In this document: positions 8,836 through 18,539 of the stretch, piece after piece
How the letters are laid out: each line of letters starts with the position of its first letter
How positions within the stretch are numbered: the stretch's first letter is position 1
Assembly (NCBI RefSeq): GCF_025359345.1
Contig: NZ_JANYGQ010000003.1
Coordinates: 1-64,000, forward strand
Direction: 5' to 3'
DNA length: 64,000 bases
From: Mucilaginibacter sp.
GTDB lineage: Bacteria > Bacteroidota > Bacteroidia > Sphingobacteriales > Sphingobacteriaceae
The notes under the pieces: generated by a model
What the model was told of the DNA's origin: nothing
The model's database searches: none
The model's input: the letters and a program-made list of their open reading frames with translations, nothing else
Position numbers and translations under genes: made by a program

Positions 8836-11800
8836 ATGGTTGTATTTAGAAATTTTGTTGTTCTAACCTTATTATTCATCACTTTAAACGGCTTTTCGCA
8901 AAACCAAAGTCTTAAGTTTGAGCATATCGGTACGGCCGAAGGATTGTCACAAATAAATGTTTCATGTATTATACAAGACAGCCGTGGCTTTATGTGGATT
9001 GGTACGCGTGATGGCCTGAACCGATACGATGGCTATAAATTTATTGTTTACAACCACAGTTTTCAGGATGACAACACTATTAGTAACAACCAGGTAACTG
9101 ATCTCGCTGAAGATAAAGATGGCAATATTTGGGTAGGTACCCTTACCGGCCTGAATAAGCTCGAACGCAAAACAGGTCGGTTCACAAGATACCTCCACAG
9201 CGATAAAAACACAAACTCCATTTCAAGCAATGCCATAAACAAGCTTGCGTTCGACTCGGCCGGAGACCTTTGGGTTGGCACTCAAAAAGGCGGGCTTGAC
9301 TGCATTAACATCCCCAAAAATACTTTTAAACATTTTGTACATTCTGATTACGATGCGAATACCCTGAGCGATAATAATGTCAGTACCGTTTTTGAAGATT
9401 CGCAGCATCGTTTGTGGGTCGGTACGTCAGGCGGGGGACTAAATCTGTTTGATCGTAAAAATAATCTCTTTACCAAATACAAAGCAAGCACTATAGCAAA
9501 TTCTATTTCTGAAGATAATGTTTCCTGTATTTTCGAGGATCCAAAGCATCGTTTGTGGGTAGGTACTGCCGATATGGGTTTTAATTTATTCGACCCTGCG
9601 AAGGGAACATTCCGGCGGTATATGCACCGTGACAAAGATTTAAGCAGCTTATCGAGCAACGCCATTTACGCCATTAATATGGACGAAACCGGCAAACTAT
9701 GGGTTGGTAGCGAAAATGGCGGTGTAAGTATTTTGGATATTGATAAAAATACCTTTACCAATTTTGAACACGACGACATCGACAAAAACAGCATCGATGG
9801 CAACACCATTTACAGTATTTGTAGGGATAACCTTAATAATATGTGGCTTGGCGCATTCAGCGGGGGCATTAACCTGTTAAAGCGCAGTACTAAAAGTTTT
9901 GCCCATTACCGGCACAGTTCATTAGCTAACAGTTTGTCGAACGATTTTGTACTTGATTTGTACGAGGATGCCGGTAAAAACCTGTGGGTAGGCACCGATG
10001 GCGGTGGTGTGGATGTATTTAATCAGCAAAATGGTACCGTAAGGCATTACAAGCAACAGCCCGCCAGTAAAAACGGACTTTGCGGTAATTATGTAATTAA
10101 AGTAAACCAGGACGAAGATGGTGATTTTTGGATGGGTACCTGGGCGGATGGAATAAGCATATTCGATCCCAAAACCGGTGTTTTCACCAATCTGAAGCAT
10201 AATCCGTCTAATCCAAATAGTTTAAGCGGTAACAACGTTTATGCGCTTATTCATACAAAAGATAAAAAAACGTGGATTGGTACCTATAACGACGGGCTGG
10301 ACCAATATGATAAAAAAACAAACACCTTTAAAATATTCAGGTACGATGTAAATAATCCGCACAGCGTTAGTAGCGACAGAATTTACTCGCTGCTGGAAGA
10401 CAAAGACGGAAACCTTTGGGTAGGTACGTATGACGGCGGGTTGAATTTGCTCGACAGGTCAAGCGGCACATTTATCCGTTTTCAGCACGAAGAAAACGCA
10501 AACACCTTAAGTAATAATGCGGTACCAGATTTATTCCAGGATAGTAAAGGTAATATATGGGTAAGTACTTTGGCCGGGCTTGATTTAATGGACCCTAAGA
10601 CACACCATTTTAAAATATTTACAAAAAAGGACGGTTTACCCAGCGATATTATTTACGCCGTACGCGAAGACAATAACGGCAAACTTTGGATAAGCACCAA
10701 TAATGGCATTTCGGAATATAACCCGGACAACGGTATTTTTAAAAACTACACAGTTGAAGATGGCTTACAGGCCGATGAATTTAAATCGCATTCGGCATTT
10801 AAAAGCGTGGATGGTAAATTATATTTTGGCGGTGTAAATGGCTTTAATGCCTTTAAACCTGAGGAAATATTGAAACCCGCAGGGTTCTCTCCAATACTTA
10901 TTACGTCGTTCCAGGTTTTTAATAAGCAACTTACGGTGGCTAAAGATAGCAGCGACCCATCTCCGTTGAAACAGGATATTTCCGATACGAAAGATATTGT
11001 CCTGTCATACAAACAGTCTGTCGTATCGCTGGAGTATGCCGCCCTTGATTTTACATCGCCCAATAAAAAAAGCTATGCATACATCTTAACTAACTTTGAT
11101 AAGGACTGGAATTATGTAGGCAGCAGAAGCACTGCATCGTACACTAACTTACCCCCTGGTACTTATACGTTTAAAATTAAATATAAAAACAGCTCGGGTT
11201 CATGGTCGCCTGCCACAGCCGGGCTTAAAATAATTATTGTTCCGCCGTTTTGGTTAACGTGGTGGTTTAGGATTTTGGCTCTTGTGTTGGGTGTCGCGGC
11301 AATTTACACAGTATTTAAGCTGCGCATTCAATCCATCAAAAAACAAAAAGCAATATTGGAAAGGCAGGTGCAGGAGCGTACAGAAAGCCTTGCAAAAATG
11401 ACGATTGATGAACGCGAATCGCGCAAGGCGGCAGAAACTGCCCGCGAGGAAGCAGAGAGCGCTAACAAAGCCAAGAGTAGTTTCCTGGCCATGATGAGCC
11501 ACGAAATACGGACACCCATGAATGGTGTGATCGGTATGGCTGGTTTGCTTTCAAGTACAGAACTTACCGTGGAGCAGGAAGAATATGCAGAAACGATAAA
11601 AACATGCGGCGAATCGTTATTGGCTATCATAAACGATGTACTCGATTTTTCGAAGATCGAATCGGGTAGTATGGAACTGGATGAACAGGACTTTGATTTA
11701 CGCGACTGTGTTGAAGGGGTATTGGATTTATTTGCCGAAAAAGCGGCACAAATTGATTTGGTATACCAGGTTGATCATAATGTGCCACCGCAAATTGTAG

Positions 11801-13002
11801 CAGACCCGTTACGATTGCGGCAAATATTGATAAACCTGGTAAGTAATGCTATAAAGTTTACCAATAAGGGCGAAGTTTTTGTTGGTGTTAAGGTTGATGA
11901 GCAGGCGGCGGATGAACTGCAGCTGCTCTTCAGCATACGCGATACAGGCATAGGCATTCCTGCGGATAAGCTGAACAAGTTGTTTAAAGCGTTTTCACAG
12001 GTCGACTCGAGCACTACGCGCAAATACGGGGGCACGGGGTTGGGCCTGGCGATCAGCGAAAAACTGGTGAACTTAATGGGCGGAAAAATTAACGTCGAAA
12101 GTGAACTGGGGGTGGGGACCACTTTTTCATTTACTATAAAATCAAAAGCAGGTGTCATCGCGCAACGCAATTACGTTTATCTTAATATGCACGAACTGGA
12201 GGGTAAAAAAATCCTTGTAATCGATGATAACGCTACCAACAGGGATATATTGAAAACGCAATTAGAACAGTGGAAGTTTCAGCCGTTAATTACGGCGTCG
12301 GGAACAGACGCTTTGAAAGCCCTAAGTGGTAAACAAAAAGTTGATCTTGTATTGTCAGATATGAAGATGCCCGATATGGACGGCGTACAGCTGGCAAAAA
12401 AGATAAAAAAGAAATTTCCTGATTTGCCCATCATACTGTTAAGCTCGACCGGGAATGAGCAAAGTAAAGCAGCCGCCCACTTATTTAATGCTATATTAAC
12501 CAAACCCACCCGGCACCAGGTATTATACCGGCATATTGCTGAACAACTAAAGGCAACCGGTGACGTAGTTAAAAAGCAGCAGCCCTCATCAGCTTATTTC
12601 TCCGAAGATTTTTCGAAGTTATATCCTATGGAAATTTTGATTGCTGAGGATAACCTGATTAATCAGAAGCTGGCTGTGCGTATTTTAAATAAAATGGGTT
12701 ATAACCCGCAAGTGGTGGGCAACGGGCATGAAGCGGTTAATTCCATGCTTGAGAAAAAGTACAATATGGTATTTATGGATGTGCAAATGCCCGAAATGGA
12801 TGGGTGTGAGGCCACTCGCTTTATTCGCGAACATATTGAACAACAACCCATAATAGTCGCCATGACTGCGAATGCTATGCCTGAGGATCGCGAGACCTGT
12901 ATGAAGGCCGGCATGGATGATTATTTAGCCAAACCCATGAAGATTAGCGATATTATGGACGTGCTGGAAAAATGGGGAAAGCATTTGGGTGGCGCGCAAT
13001 GA
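8836..13002 (+). CDS. hybrid sensor histidine kinase with propeller sensor and two receiver domains
   Basis: A 1388-residue protein: signal peptide (1-21), about fourteen two-component-propeller repeats (25-710; recurring LWVGT words), a Y_Y_Y domain (about 736-796), one transmembrane helix (802-826), a charged coiled coil (835-880), HisKA with phospho-acceptor His889 in [11 protein letters not shown], HATPase with NLVSNAIKF near 1001 and GTGLGLAIS near 1066, then two receivers with Asp1175 ([13 protein letters not shown]) and Asp1315 ([11 protein letters not shown]). The periplasmic part is like that of SusR-type hybrid systems, but no AraC-type DNA-binding domain is present, so output must go to another protein or by relay. 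The first receiver is more diverged than the second. It follows the carbohydrate locus and may sense its glycan. Confidence 0.92.
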   Translation: MVVFRNFVVLTLLFITLNGFSQNQSLKFEHIGTAEGLSQINVSCIIQDSRGFMWIGTRDGLNRYDGYKFIVYNHSFQDDNTISNNQVTDLAEDKDGNIWVGTLTGLNKLERKTGRFTRYLHSDKNTNSISSNAINKLAFDSAGDLWVGTQKGGLDCINIPKNTFKHFVHSDYDANTLSDNNVSTVFEDSQHRLWVGTSGGGLNLFDRKNNLFTKYKASTIANSISEDNVSCIFEDPKHRLWVGTADMGFNLFDPAKGTFRRYMHRDKDLSSLSSNAIYAINMDETGKLWVGSENGGVSILDIDKNTFTNFEHDDIDKNSIDGNTIYSICRDNLNNMWLGAFSGGINLLKRSTKSFAHYRHSSLANSLSNDFVLDLYEDAGKNLWVGTDGGGVDVFNQQNGTVRHYKQQPASKNGLCGNYVIKVNQDEDGDFWMGTWADGISIFDPKTGVFTNLKHNPSNPNSLSGNNVYALIHTKDKKTWIGTYNDGLDQYDKKTNTFKIFRYDVNNPHSVSSDRIYSLLEDKDGNLWVGTYDGGLNLLDRSSGTFIRFQHEENANTLSNNAVPDLFQDSKGNIWVSTLAGLDLMDPKTHHFKIFTKKDGLPSDIIYAVREDNNGKLWISTNNGISEYNPDNGIFKNYTVEDGLQADEFKSHSAFKSVDGKLYFGGVNGFNAFKPEEILKPAGFSPILITSFQVFNKQLTVAKDSSDPSPLKQDISDTKDIVLSYKQSVVSLEYAALDFTSPNKKSYAYILTNFDKDWNYVGSRSTASYTNLPPGTYTFKIKYKNSSGSWSPATAGLKIIIVPPFWLTWWFRILALVLGVAAIYTVFKLRIQSIKKQKAILERQVQERTESLAKMTIDERESRKAAETAREEAESANKAKSSFLAMMSHEIRTPMNGVIGMAGLLSSTELTVEQEEYAETIKTCGESLLAIINDVLDFSKIESGSMELDEQDFDLRDCVEGVLDLFAEKAAQIDLVYQVDHNVPPQIVADPLRLRQILINLVSNAIKFTNKGEVFVGVKVDEQAADELQLLFSIRDTGIGIPADKLNKLFKAFSQVDSSTTRKYGGTGLGLAISEKLVNLMGGKINVESELGVGTTFSFTIKSKAGVIAQRNYVYLNMHELEGKKILVIDDNATNRDILKTQLEQWKFQPLITASGTDALKALSGKQKVDLVLSDMKMPDMDGVQLAKKIKKKFPDLPIILLSSTGNEQSKAAAHLFNAILTKPTRHQVLYRHIAEQLKATGDVVKKQQPSSAYFSEDFSKLYPMEILIAEDNLINQKLAVRILNKMGYNPQVVGNGHEAVNSMLEKKYNMVFMDVQMPEMDGCEATRFIREHIEQQPIIVAMTANAMPEDRETCMKAGMDDYLAKPMKISDIMDVLEKWGKHLGGAQ

Positions 13003-13106
13003 ACTGAAAGTTTATTCTCTGGAACATAACTAAAGATTTTTTCGATACACTCCATTTAATACGCCTTAAAGCGGTAAATTCACCTTTATTTTAAAAACTG
13101 AATTTT

Positions 13107-13895
13107 ATGCGTCCCAATTACATTTTCCTTGCCCGTTTCACCTTTCTTTTTTTGGTATTGATTTGCGCGGGCAACCTGGCAAAAGCCGCCGAAGGCTACT
13201 ATTACCAACTAAAAATTTATCACTTTAAAACGGATGCACAGCAAACCCGCACGGATAATTACCTGCAAAACGCCTATTTGCCGGCCATGCACCGTGCTGG
13301 TATTAAAAACGTAGGTGTATTTAAGCCTGTTGCCGGCGATACGCTTGGCAAACGTATTTATATTTTTATTCCCTACAAAACGTTCGATCAAATAAAGAAA
13401 GTTGATTTGGCTTTAGCCGCCGACCAGCAATATATAGCCGACGGGAAAGACTTTATCGACGCAGTTTACAACGATGCGCCTTACACGCGCCTGGAAACAA
13501 TTCTATTAGGTGCTTTTCCGAAAATGTTATATGCTGATGTGCCGCAGCTAACCGCAAAAAAAGCCGACAGGATTTACGAGTTGCGAAGCTATGAAAGTGC
13601 AACTGAAAAGCAGAACATCAACAAAGTAAAGATGTTTAATGATGGCGACGAAGTGGCGTTGTTTAAAAGGCTCGGCTTTAACGCGGTGTTTTACTCCGAA
13701 GTTTTAGCCGGCGCTCACATGCCAAACCTGATGTACATGATTACCTTTAACAGTATGGCCGACCACGACAGGCTTTGGAAGGCTTTCGGTAATGATCCGT
13801 ACTGGAAAACACTTTCTGCAAAGCCGGAATATCAAAACAATGTATCTCATATTGATGCGATTTTTTTGCACCCAACAGACTATTCGGATTTTTAA
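13107..13895 (+). CDS. NIPSNAP family protein, secreted
   Basis: A 262-residue protein with a signal peptide (to about AKAAEG, residue 29) and two ferredoxin-like alpha/beta-barrel repeats of the NIPSNAP/dimeric barrel type. YYYQLKIYHF opens the first and RIYELRSYES opens the second, with the family-typical MYMITFNSMADHDRLWKAF near the end. NIPSNAP proteins are small dimeric domains of largely unknown biochemistry. The TAA stop shares its final A with the ATG of the FAD oxidoreductase gene (TAATG), so the two are translationally coupled. Function is not predictable beyond a possible accessory role to that enzyme. Confidence 0.85.
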   Translation: MRPNYIFLARFTFLFLVLICAGNLAKAAEGYYYQLKIYHFKTDAQQTRTDNYLQNAYLPAMHRAGIKNVGVFKPVAGDTLGKRIYIFIPYKTFDQIKKVDLALAADQQYIADGKDFIDAVYNDAPYTRLETILLGAFPKMLYADVPQLTAKKADRIYELRSYESATEKQNINKVKMFNDGDEVALFKRLGFNAVFYSEVLAGAHMPNLMYMITFNSMADHDRLWKAFGNDPYWKTLSAKPEYQNNVSHIDAIFLHPTDYSDF

Positions 13896-15349
13896 TGCGG
13901 GAAAAACGCGATTACGACGTGGTTGTAGTTGGTTCGGGGCCAAACGGGCTTGCTGCTGCTATTTTTATGCAGCAAAAAGGCTTATCAGTTTTACTGCTTG
14001 AAGGTAAGCCAACAATAGGTGGCGGCCTTCGTACTGCCGAACTTACGCTGCCTGGTTTTAAACACGATATTTGTTCGGCCGTGCATCCGCTGGCTGCTGC
14101 ATCGCCTTTTTTCGAAACATTGCCTTTGAGCTTGCACGGGCTCGAATATATTTATCCGGAAGTAGATTGTGCCCATCCTTTAGATGATGGCACAGCTGCG
14201 ATATTAAAAGGCGCTACTGAGGAAACTGCTGCAGGGCTCGGCGCAGATGAGGAAGCCTATCTCAAATTAATAAAACCTGTAGTAACGGATTGGCCTTTAA
14301 TCGCGCCTGACGTATTAGGGCCGTTGCATTTTCCGAAGCATCCTTTGTTGATGGCAAGATTTGGCCTGCCGGCTTTAACTTCGGCATCGCATTTGGTTAA
14401 CCGCTTTAAAACAACACCGGCACGGGCGCTATTTGCCGGGATGGCTGCCCATTCTATACAGCCTCTATCCAATTTAGCTACTTCAGCCATTGCGCTGGTG
14501 CTGATGGCCAACGGGCATTTAAAAGGCTGGCCAATTCCCAAAGGCGGCTCCAACCAAATTGCCAATGCGCTGGCGTCATACTTTGTATCGCTGGGCGGGA
14601 AGATAGAAACCGATACTTATATCACATCATTACAGCAATTACCATCGGCACACGCGCTTTTGTTTGACGTAACTCCAAAACAATTGTTGCAAATTGCCGG
14701 ACACAAATTTTCGTCGATCTACAAATGGCAACTGGAACGTTATCGCTATGGTCCCGGTGTTTTTAAAATTGATTGGGCGCTGGACGGACCAATTCCGTTT
14801 AAAGCCGAAGAATGCCGTAAAGCGGGTACTGTGCACCTGGGTAACACGTTTGAAGAAATATCCGATGGCGAACAACAAATATGGAACGGCAAACATCCTG
14901 AAAAGCCTTTTGTGCTAATGGCCCAGCCAAGCATCTCCGATCCAACACGGGCTCCGCAGGGTAAGCACTCGGTTTGGGCTTATTGTCATGTACCAAACGG
15001 ATCGACAGAAGACATGACCGGGATCATCGAAAACCAGGTTGAGCGCTATGCGCCCGGTTTTAAAGATACGATACTGGCCCGCCACACCATGAATTCTGCC
15101 CAAATGCAGGAATATAACCCCAACTACATCGGCGGCGACATAAATGGTGGAGTGATTGACCTTGCCCAGTTGTTTACCCGCCCGGCACTGCGTTGGTCAC
15201 CTTACAAAACCTCTGCGAAAGGTATTTATATATGCTCCTCATCAACGCCTCCCGGAGGTGGTGTACATGGAATGTGCGGATATAACGCAGCGAAAAAAGT
15301 AACCGCTGAATTATTTGATTACGTTGATTCCGCTGAGTTTAATCGCTGA
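13895..15349 (+). CDS. FAD-dependent oxidoreductase, phytoene dehydrogenase/PYROXD2-like
   Basis: A 484-residue flavoprotein. The N-terminal Rossmann motif DVVVVGSGPNGLAAAIFM (residues 8-25) with LLEGKPTIGGGLRT following binds FAD. The C-terminal SSSTPPGGGVHGMCGYNAAK is the second FAD-contact region of the phytoene desaturase/PYROXD2 family. The length is normal. It starts on the stop codon of the NIPSNAP gene. The family desaturates or isomerises hydrophobic substrates; no carotenoid genes are nearby, so a carotenoid role is not supported. The last ten codons lie inside a palindromic repeat (15317-15381), suggesting the C-terminus was rewritten by repeat insertion. Confidence 0.87.
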   Translation: MREKRDYDVVVVGSGPNGLAAAIFMQQKGLSVLLLEGKPTIGGGLRTAELTLPGFKHDICSAVHPLAAASPFFETLPLSLHGLEYIYPEVDCAHPLDDGTAAILKGATEETAAGLGADEEAYLKLIKPVVTDWPLIAPDVLGPLHFPKHPLLMARFGLPALTSASHLVNRFKTTPARALFAGMAAHSIQPLSNLATSAIALVLMANGHLKGWPIPKGGSNQIANALASYFVSLGGKIETDTYITSLQQLPSAHALLFDVTPKQLLQIAGHKFSSIYKWQLERYRYGPGVFKIDWALDGPIPFKAEECRKAGTVHLGNTFEEISDGEQQIWNGKHPEKPFVLMAQPSISDPTRAPQGKHSVWAYCHVPNGSTEDMTGIIENQVERYAPGFKDTILARHTMNSAQMQEYNPNYIGGDINGGVIDLAQLFTRPALRWSPYKTSAKGIYICSSSTPPGGGVHGMCGYNAAKKVTAELFDYVDSAEFNR

Positions 15350-15566
15350 TTTTTGTGATTATGTTGATTCCGTTGATTCTGTCGAAACCATGATTTGCCT
15401 TATTGAAAGATTATAGGATGCTATAGGCTTATTTTTAGATAATCTTAATCCTGGTACACCTAAGCATCAGTGTCATCCGTTATCTCAGCAAACATCAGTG
15501 ATACTTCTTTTCTTAAGCATTCATCAAAATCACCAGCGATAAAAAATCAACGGAATCAACGTAATC
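15317..15566. repeat. paired palindromic repeats overlapping a gene end
   Basis: GATTACGTTGATTCCGCTGA at 15317-15336 and a second direct copy at about 15357-15381 face an inverted copy at 15546-15566 (ATCAACGGAATCAACGTAATC split: ATCAACGGAATC then AACGTAATC). The first copy lies within the last codons of the oxidoreductase. Together they enclose about 165 bases in which I see no gene. Confidence 0.7.
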
Positions 15567-15596
15567 AAAACTCAATCAGCGGTTCCGATTCCGAGC

Positions 15597-15620
15597 TTTT
15601 TGTCCGATATCGGACAAAAA
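15597..15620. promoter_or_regulatory. perfect palindrome, probable enhancer site of the NtrC-type regulator
   Basis: A 24-bp perfect palindrome with core TGTCCGATATCGGACA flanked by T and A runs, centred between 15608 and 15609. It lies about 60 bp upstream of the -24 element at 15669 and about 85 bp upstream of the predicted transcription start, the usual distance for a sigma-54 activator site. The neighbouring response regulator (21965-23338) is the obvious candidate ligand. I see no second exact copy in the window. A terminator is unlikely because the stem has no loop and lies between a repeat and a promoter. Confidence 0.7.
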
Positions 15621-15666
15621 ATCAATTTTAAAAAATCATAAACTGTTATTTACTAGTATTTTAGCG

Positions 15667-15683
15667 TTGGTATGGTGATTGTA
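15667..15683 (+). promoter_or_regulatory. sigma-54 (-24/-12) promoter of the efflux operon
   Basis: TTGGTATGGTGATTGTA fits the sigma-54 consensus YTGGYAYR-N4-TTGCW with one difference (T for C in the -12 element). The GG at 15669-15670 and the G at 15681 are 10 bases apart as required. Transcription would start near 15693, upstream of the ATG at 15711, which supports that start over the in-frame ATG at 15672 that would overlap the promoter. Confidence 0.72.
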
Positions 15684-15710
15684 TATAACTATGCTATACA
15701 TAGTACTATA

Positions 15711-16955
15711 ATGGATACAGAAATCACACAAGAGGTTACATCGCAAAGAAAAAGAAAAACAATTGTAATTGTACTAATAATTGCAGCAGTTGTTTTTGGT
15801 TTAATATGGGCATTACGGGCGACGTTAAAATCGTCCATAAAAAAATCGGAAATAACTACCGCAGTTGTGGAAACCGGGAATATTGAAAATACCCTGAATG
15901 CCACCGGCGAGGTATTGCCTGAATTTGAAGAAATATTAACCAGCCCCATCAATGCATCAATCAAAAAGGTAATTATGGATGCCGGTAATAAAGTAAACGC
16001 CGGGCAGTCGATATTGACGCTGGATAAATCGGCCACGGAGACGGATTTTGAAAAACTCAAATTTCAGCTGGAATCGAAACAGAACGAGATTAAAAAATTG
16101 AAGCTCGACCTGAACAAAAGTTTTTACGACATCCAGTCGAACAACGATATTAAAAAGTTGCGTATCGATAACCTGGCGGATGCGGTTGAAAATGCCAAGC
16201 GCCTGTTTAAAGCAGGCGGTGGCACCCGCGAAGGTATTGAGCAGGCTGAGCTGAACCTGAAAGTTGCCCAACTCGAAAAGAAGCAACTGGAAAATGAGGT
16301 AAAGAACAAGCAGCAAACCATGCAGATCGAAATAAAAGAGGCCGAAATTGCCGCCGATATTTTAAGCAGCGATTTAAACGCCCTGCAGCGCAAGCTTAGC
16401 CTGGCAAATATTGTAGCAACCCGATCGGGTGTGGTTACTTACGTAAACAAAAACATAGGTGCTAATGTACGGGAAGGAGAGTCGCTGGCGAGAATAGCTG
16501 ATTTGGGAAGTTTTAAAGTGCAGGGCAGTATATCTGATAACTCAATGGACCAACTGCACACAGGCCTGCCCGTTATAGTGCTAATAAACGAGGTGCAATT
16601 GCGTGGGCACGTGGTAAATGTATCGCCCTCTATTCAAAACAGCATTATCTCATTCGATATCCAATTGGATGAGCGCAACAACAAGCAACTGCGTCCCAAC
16701 ATGAAAGTGGAAGTTTACCTGGTTACAGCCACCCGCAACCATATTATGCGTGTTGCCAACGGCCCGGCATTTAAAGGGCCCGAGTTGCAGGACATATTCG
16801 TGCTGAGCAATGGCAAAGCCGAACGGCGCACAGTCCATATCGGCCTTACAAATTTTGATTATGTAGAGATAAAAGACGGCGTTAAACCCGGCGATGTAGT
16901 CATCAACTCGGATATGAGCGAGTATAAAAATTCAAAGGAGATAAGTGTGAATTGA
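15711..16955 (+). CDS. HlyD/MacA-type efflux periplasmic adaptor subunit
   Basis: A 414-residue membrane fusion protein: short cytoplasmic N-terminus, one transmembrane anchor (IVIVLIIAAVVFGLIWAL), a split lipoyl/barrel-sandwich region (INASIKKVIMDAGNKVNAGQ and IVATRSGVVTYVNKN) and a long coiled-coil hairpin in between, then beta-barrel and membrane-proximal domains (RPNMKVEVYLV). It joins the inner-membrane ABC transporter to a TolC-like channel. An in-frame ATG at 15672 exists, but it sits inside the predicted sigma-54 promoter, so I place the start at 15711 (MDTEITQ). First gene of the efflux operon. Confidence 0.92.
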   Translation: MDTEITQEVTSQRKRKTIVIVLIIAAVVFGLIWALRATLKSSIKKSEITTAVVETGNIENTLNATGEVLPEFEEILTSPINASIKKVIMDAGNKVNAGQSILTLDKSATETDFEKLKFQLESKQNEIKKLKLDLNKSFYDIQSNNDIKKLRIDNLADAVENAKRLFKAGGGTREGIEQAELNLKVAQLEKKQLENEVKNKQQTMQIEIKEAEIAADILSSDLNALQRKLSLANIVATRSGVVTYVNKNIGANVREGESLARIADLGSFKVQGSISDNSMDQLHTGLPVIVLINEVQLRGHVVNVSPSIQNSIISFDIQLDERNNKQLRPNMKVEVYLVTATRNHIMRVANGPAFKGPELQDIFVLSNGKAERRTVHIGLTNFDYVEIKDGVKPGDVVINSDMSEYKNSKEISVN

Positions 16956-16956
16956 C

Positions 16957-16996
16957 GGTTAGTTGATTAGAGGTTAGTTAATTAGAGATTAGTTAA
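16957..16996. repeat. 15-bp tandem repeat
   Basis: GGTTAGTTGATTAGA, GGTTAGTTAATTAGA and a partial GATTAGTTAA follow each other between the adaptor and channel genes. Short and probably a replication-slippage product. Confidence 0.75.
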
Positions 16997-17045
16997 GCGC
17001 AAAAATCCTTTGGTCACCCGATTTTAAAATCTTAGTTAAGAAAAA

Positions 17046-18503
17046 ATGAAAATTCTATATTCAATAATACTTCTGATCTTGAGCATTAATGCTTTCGGTA
17101 GCAGCTGGCCCGACTCAACACGGCTTACTTTGAAGGAGGTAGTTGCTATGGCGAAGGATAACTCCATCGCGGCCAAGCAGTCCATCACAACACGCGAAAC
17201 CAAATACTGGCAGTGGCGGACGTTTAAATCAAACTATCAGCCGCAGCTTTCGCTGAGCGGAAACTTGCCGGGCTATAGCAAAACAAGCACACCTGTGGTT
17301 CAGCCGGATGGTACCATTGTGTTTCAGCCCATACACTACGACAACTCTTCGTTAACGCTAAATTTTAGCCAGAGCATTACAGCCACAGGCGCCACTATTT
17401 ACGGGCAAACCAATTTGCAGCGCTTCGACGATTTTGATCGTAACAGCGTTTTGTACAACGGCGTGCCGTATGCAATAGGTTTTAGTCAGCCGTTGGGACA
17501 GTTTAACGCGTTAAAATGGGACAAAAAAATTCAGCCGTTACTCTTCACTGAAAGCAAGCAGGCTTATATAGAGGAACAGGAACACATATCTATAACGGTT
17601 ACCGGTTACTTTTTCGATTTGCTGCTGGCACAGGTAAACTTGCAAACCGCTGAAGCTAATTTAACCAACACCGCAAAAATATTGAAGATTGCCAACTTGA
17701 AATTTGATTTGGGTAAAGTCTCAAAAAACGAAATACTGCAACTACAGTTAGAACAACTAAATGCCCGCAAGGCGGTCGGCACAGCCAAACGTGATATGGA
17801 AATAGCTACCCTCAACCTGCGCAGCTACATAGGGCAAGAGGGCGACGAAAAAATTGTGCTGCAGGTGCCCGAAACCATCAGCCAGATGAGTGTAACTGCC
17901 GATAGAGTTTTAGCTGAAGCCTTTGCCAACAGGTCGGATGCCATTGCGTTTATGCGCCGCATTGCCGAAGCCAAACGTGATGTTGCCCTGGCGCATGGCC
18001 AAACAGGTTTAACCGCCACCCTGACTGCGAACATCGGTACATCTAACTCGGCTAAAAACATACCGGGCATTTACCGGAATGCGCAAACACAGCAACTGGT
18101 AGAATTGCAGTTTTCAATACCTGTATTGGACTGGGGGCGCTCGAAAGCGAAAATTAAAACCGCCGAGGCCAACCAGAAATTTACCGAATACTCGGTTGAG
18201 CAGGATAAGCAAACCTTTAAACAACAAATAGTTACCCAGGTTTCGCTGTTTAATGTGATGAAGGACCAATTGGCGCTAACCGCGGAAGCAGATAGCATTG
18301 CATCTGAAAAATATAAAATAGCCCGCGAACGCTATGTTTTAGGCGACCTCAGCATCACCGACCTCAGCATTGCCTTCCAGGAAAACGACCAGGCCAAACG
18401 TGACTATGTACAATCGCTCCGCGACTTTTGGAGCGCATACTACCAACTGCGTTACCTGTCGCTTTACGACTTTGAACGAAATGAAAAAATTACATATAAA
18501 TAA
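17046..18503 (+). CDS. TolC family outer membrane channel
   Basis: A 485-residue protein with a signal peptide (MKILYSIILLILSINAFGSS) and two long helical repeats of the outer membrane efflux protein family (about 175-290 and 370-470), with amphipathic coiled-coil stretches such as QAYIEEQEHISITVTGYFFD and the C-terminal QAKRDYVQSLRDFWSAYYQLR. Short beta regions (SLTLNFSQSITATGATIYG) would form the barrel. It provides the outer-membrane exit duct for the adaptor and ABC transporter genes on either side. It lies 90 bp after the adaptor gene; the tandem repeat is in that gap. Confidence 0.92.
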   Translation: MKILYSIILLILSINAFGSSWPDSTRLTLKEVVAMAKDNSIAAKQSITTRETKYWQWRTFKSNYQPQLSLSGNLPGYSKTSTPVVQPDGTIVFQPIHYDNSSLTLNFSQSITATGATIYGQTNLQRFDDFDRNSVLYNGVPYAIGFSQPLGQFNALKWDKKIQPLLFTESKQAYIEEQEHISITVTGYFFDLLLAQVNLQTAEANLTNTAKILKIANLKFDLGKVSKNEILQLQLEQLNARKAVGTAKRDMEIATLNLRSYIGQEGDEKIVLQVPETISQMSVTADRVLAEAFANRSDAIAFMRRIAEAKRDVALAHGQTGLTATLTANIGTSNSAKNIPGIYRNAQTQQLVELQFSIPVLDWGRSKAKIKTAEANQKFTEYSVEQDKQTFKQQIVTQVSLFNVMKDQLALTAEADSIASEKYKIARERYVLGDLSITDLSIAFQENDQAKRDYVQSLRDFWSAYYQLRYLSLYDFERNEKITYK

Positions 18504-18539
18504 TTAATTAACTCACTCACATAACACTAATTAAATACT

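Larger units (their letters stand above)
15350..15710. other. regulatory intergenic region upstream of efflux operon
   Basis: This 361-bp stretch contains no credible gene. Its left part carries repeat copies (15357-15381 and 15546-15566). Its right part carries a perfect 24-bp palindrome at 15597-15620 and a sigma-54 type promoter at 15667-15683, both listed separately. The remaining bases between 15382 and 15545 show no feature I can name. Confidence 0.7.

Noticed and set aside
11775..12170. Antisense 131-residue frame inside the hybrid kinase gene
   Set aside because: It is the complement of the conserved HATPase region; its composition follows the codon pattern of the real gene.
13792..14001. 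Short frame spanning the NIPSNAP/oxidoreductase junction
   Set aside because: It overlaps both real genes in another frame and has no start context or domain.
13895..15349. Carotenoid biosynthesis gene (crtI-like)
   Set aside because: The protein matches the PYROXD2-like branch and no phytoene synthase or cyclase gene is near.
15597..15620. Palindrome as a terminator of the oxidoreductase gene
   Set aside because: It is a perfect loop-less palindrome about 250 bp from the stop and correctly placed as an activator site.
15672..15710. Earlier start of the efflux adaptor gene at 15672
   Set aside because: It would place the start inside the sigma-54 promoter and add 13 residues not expected before the membrane anchor.
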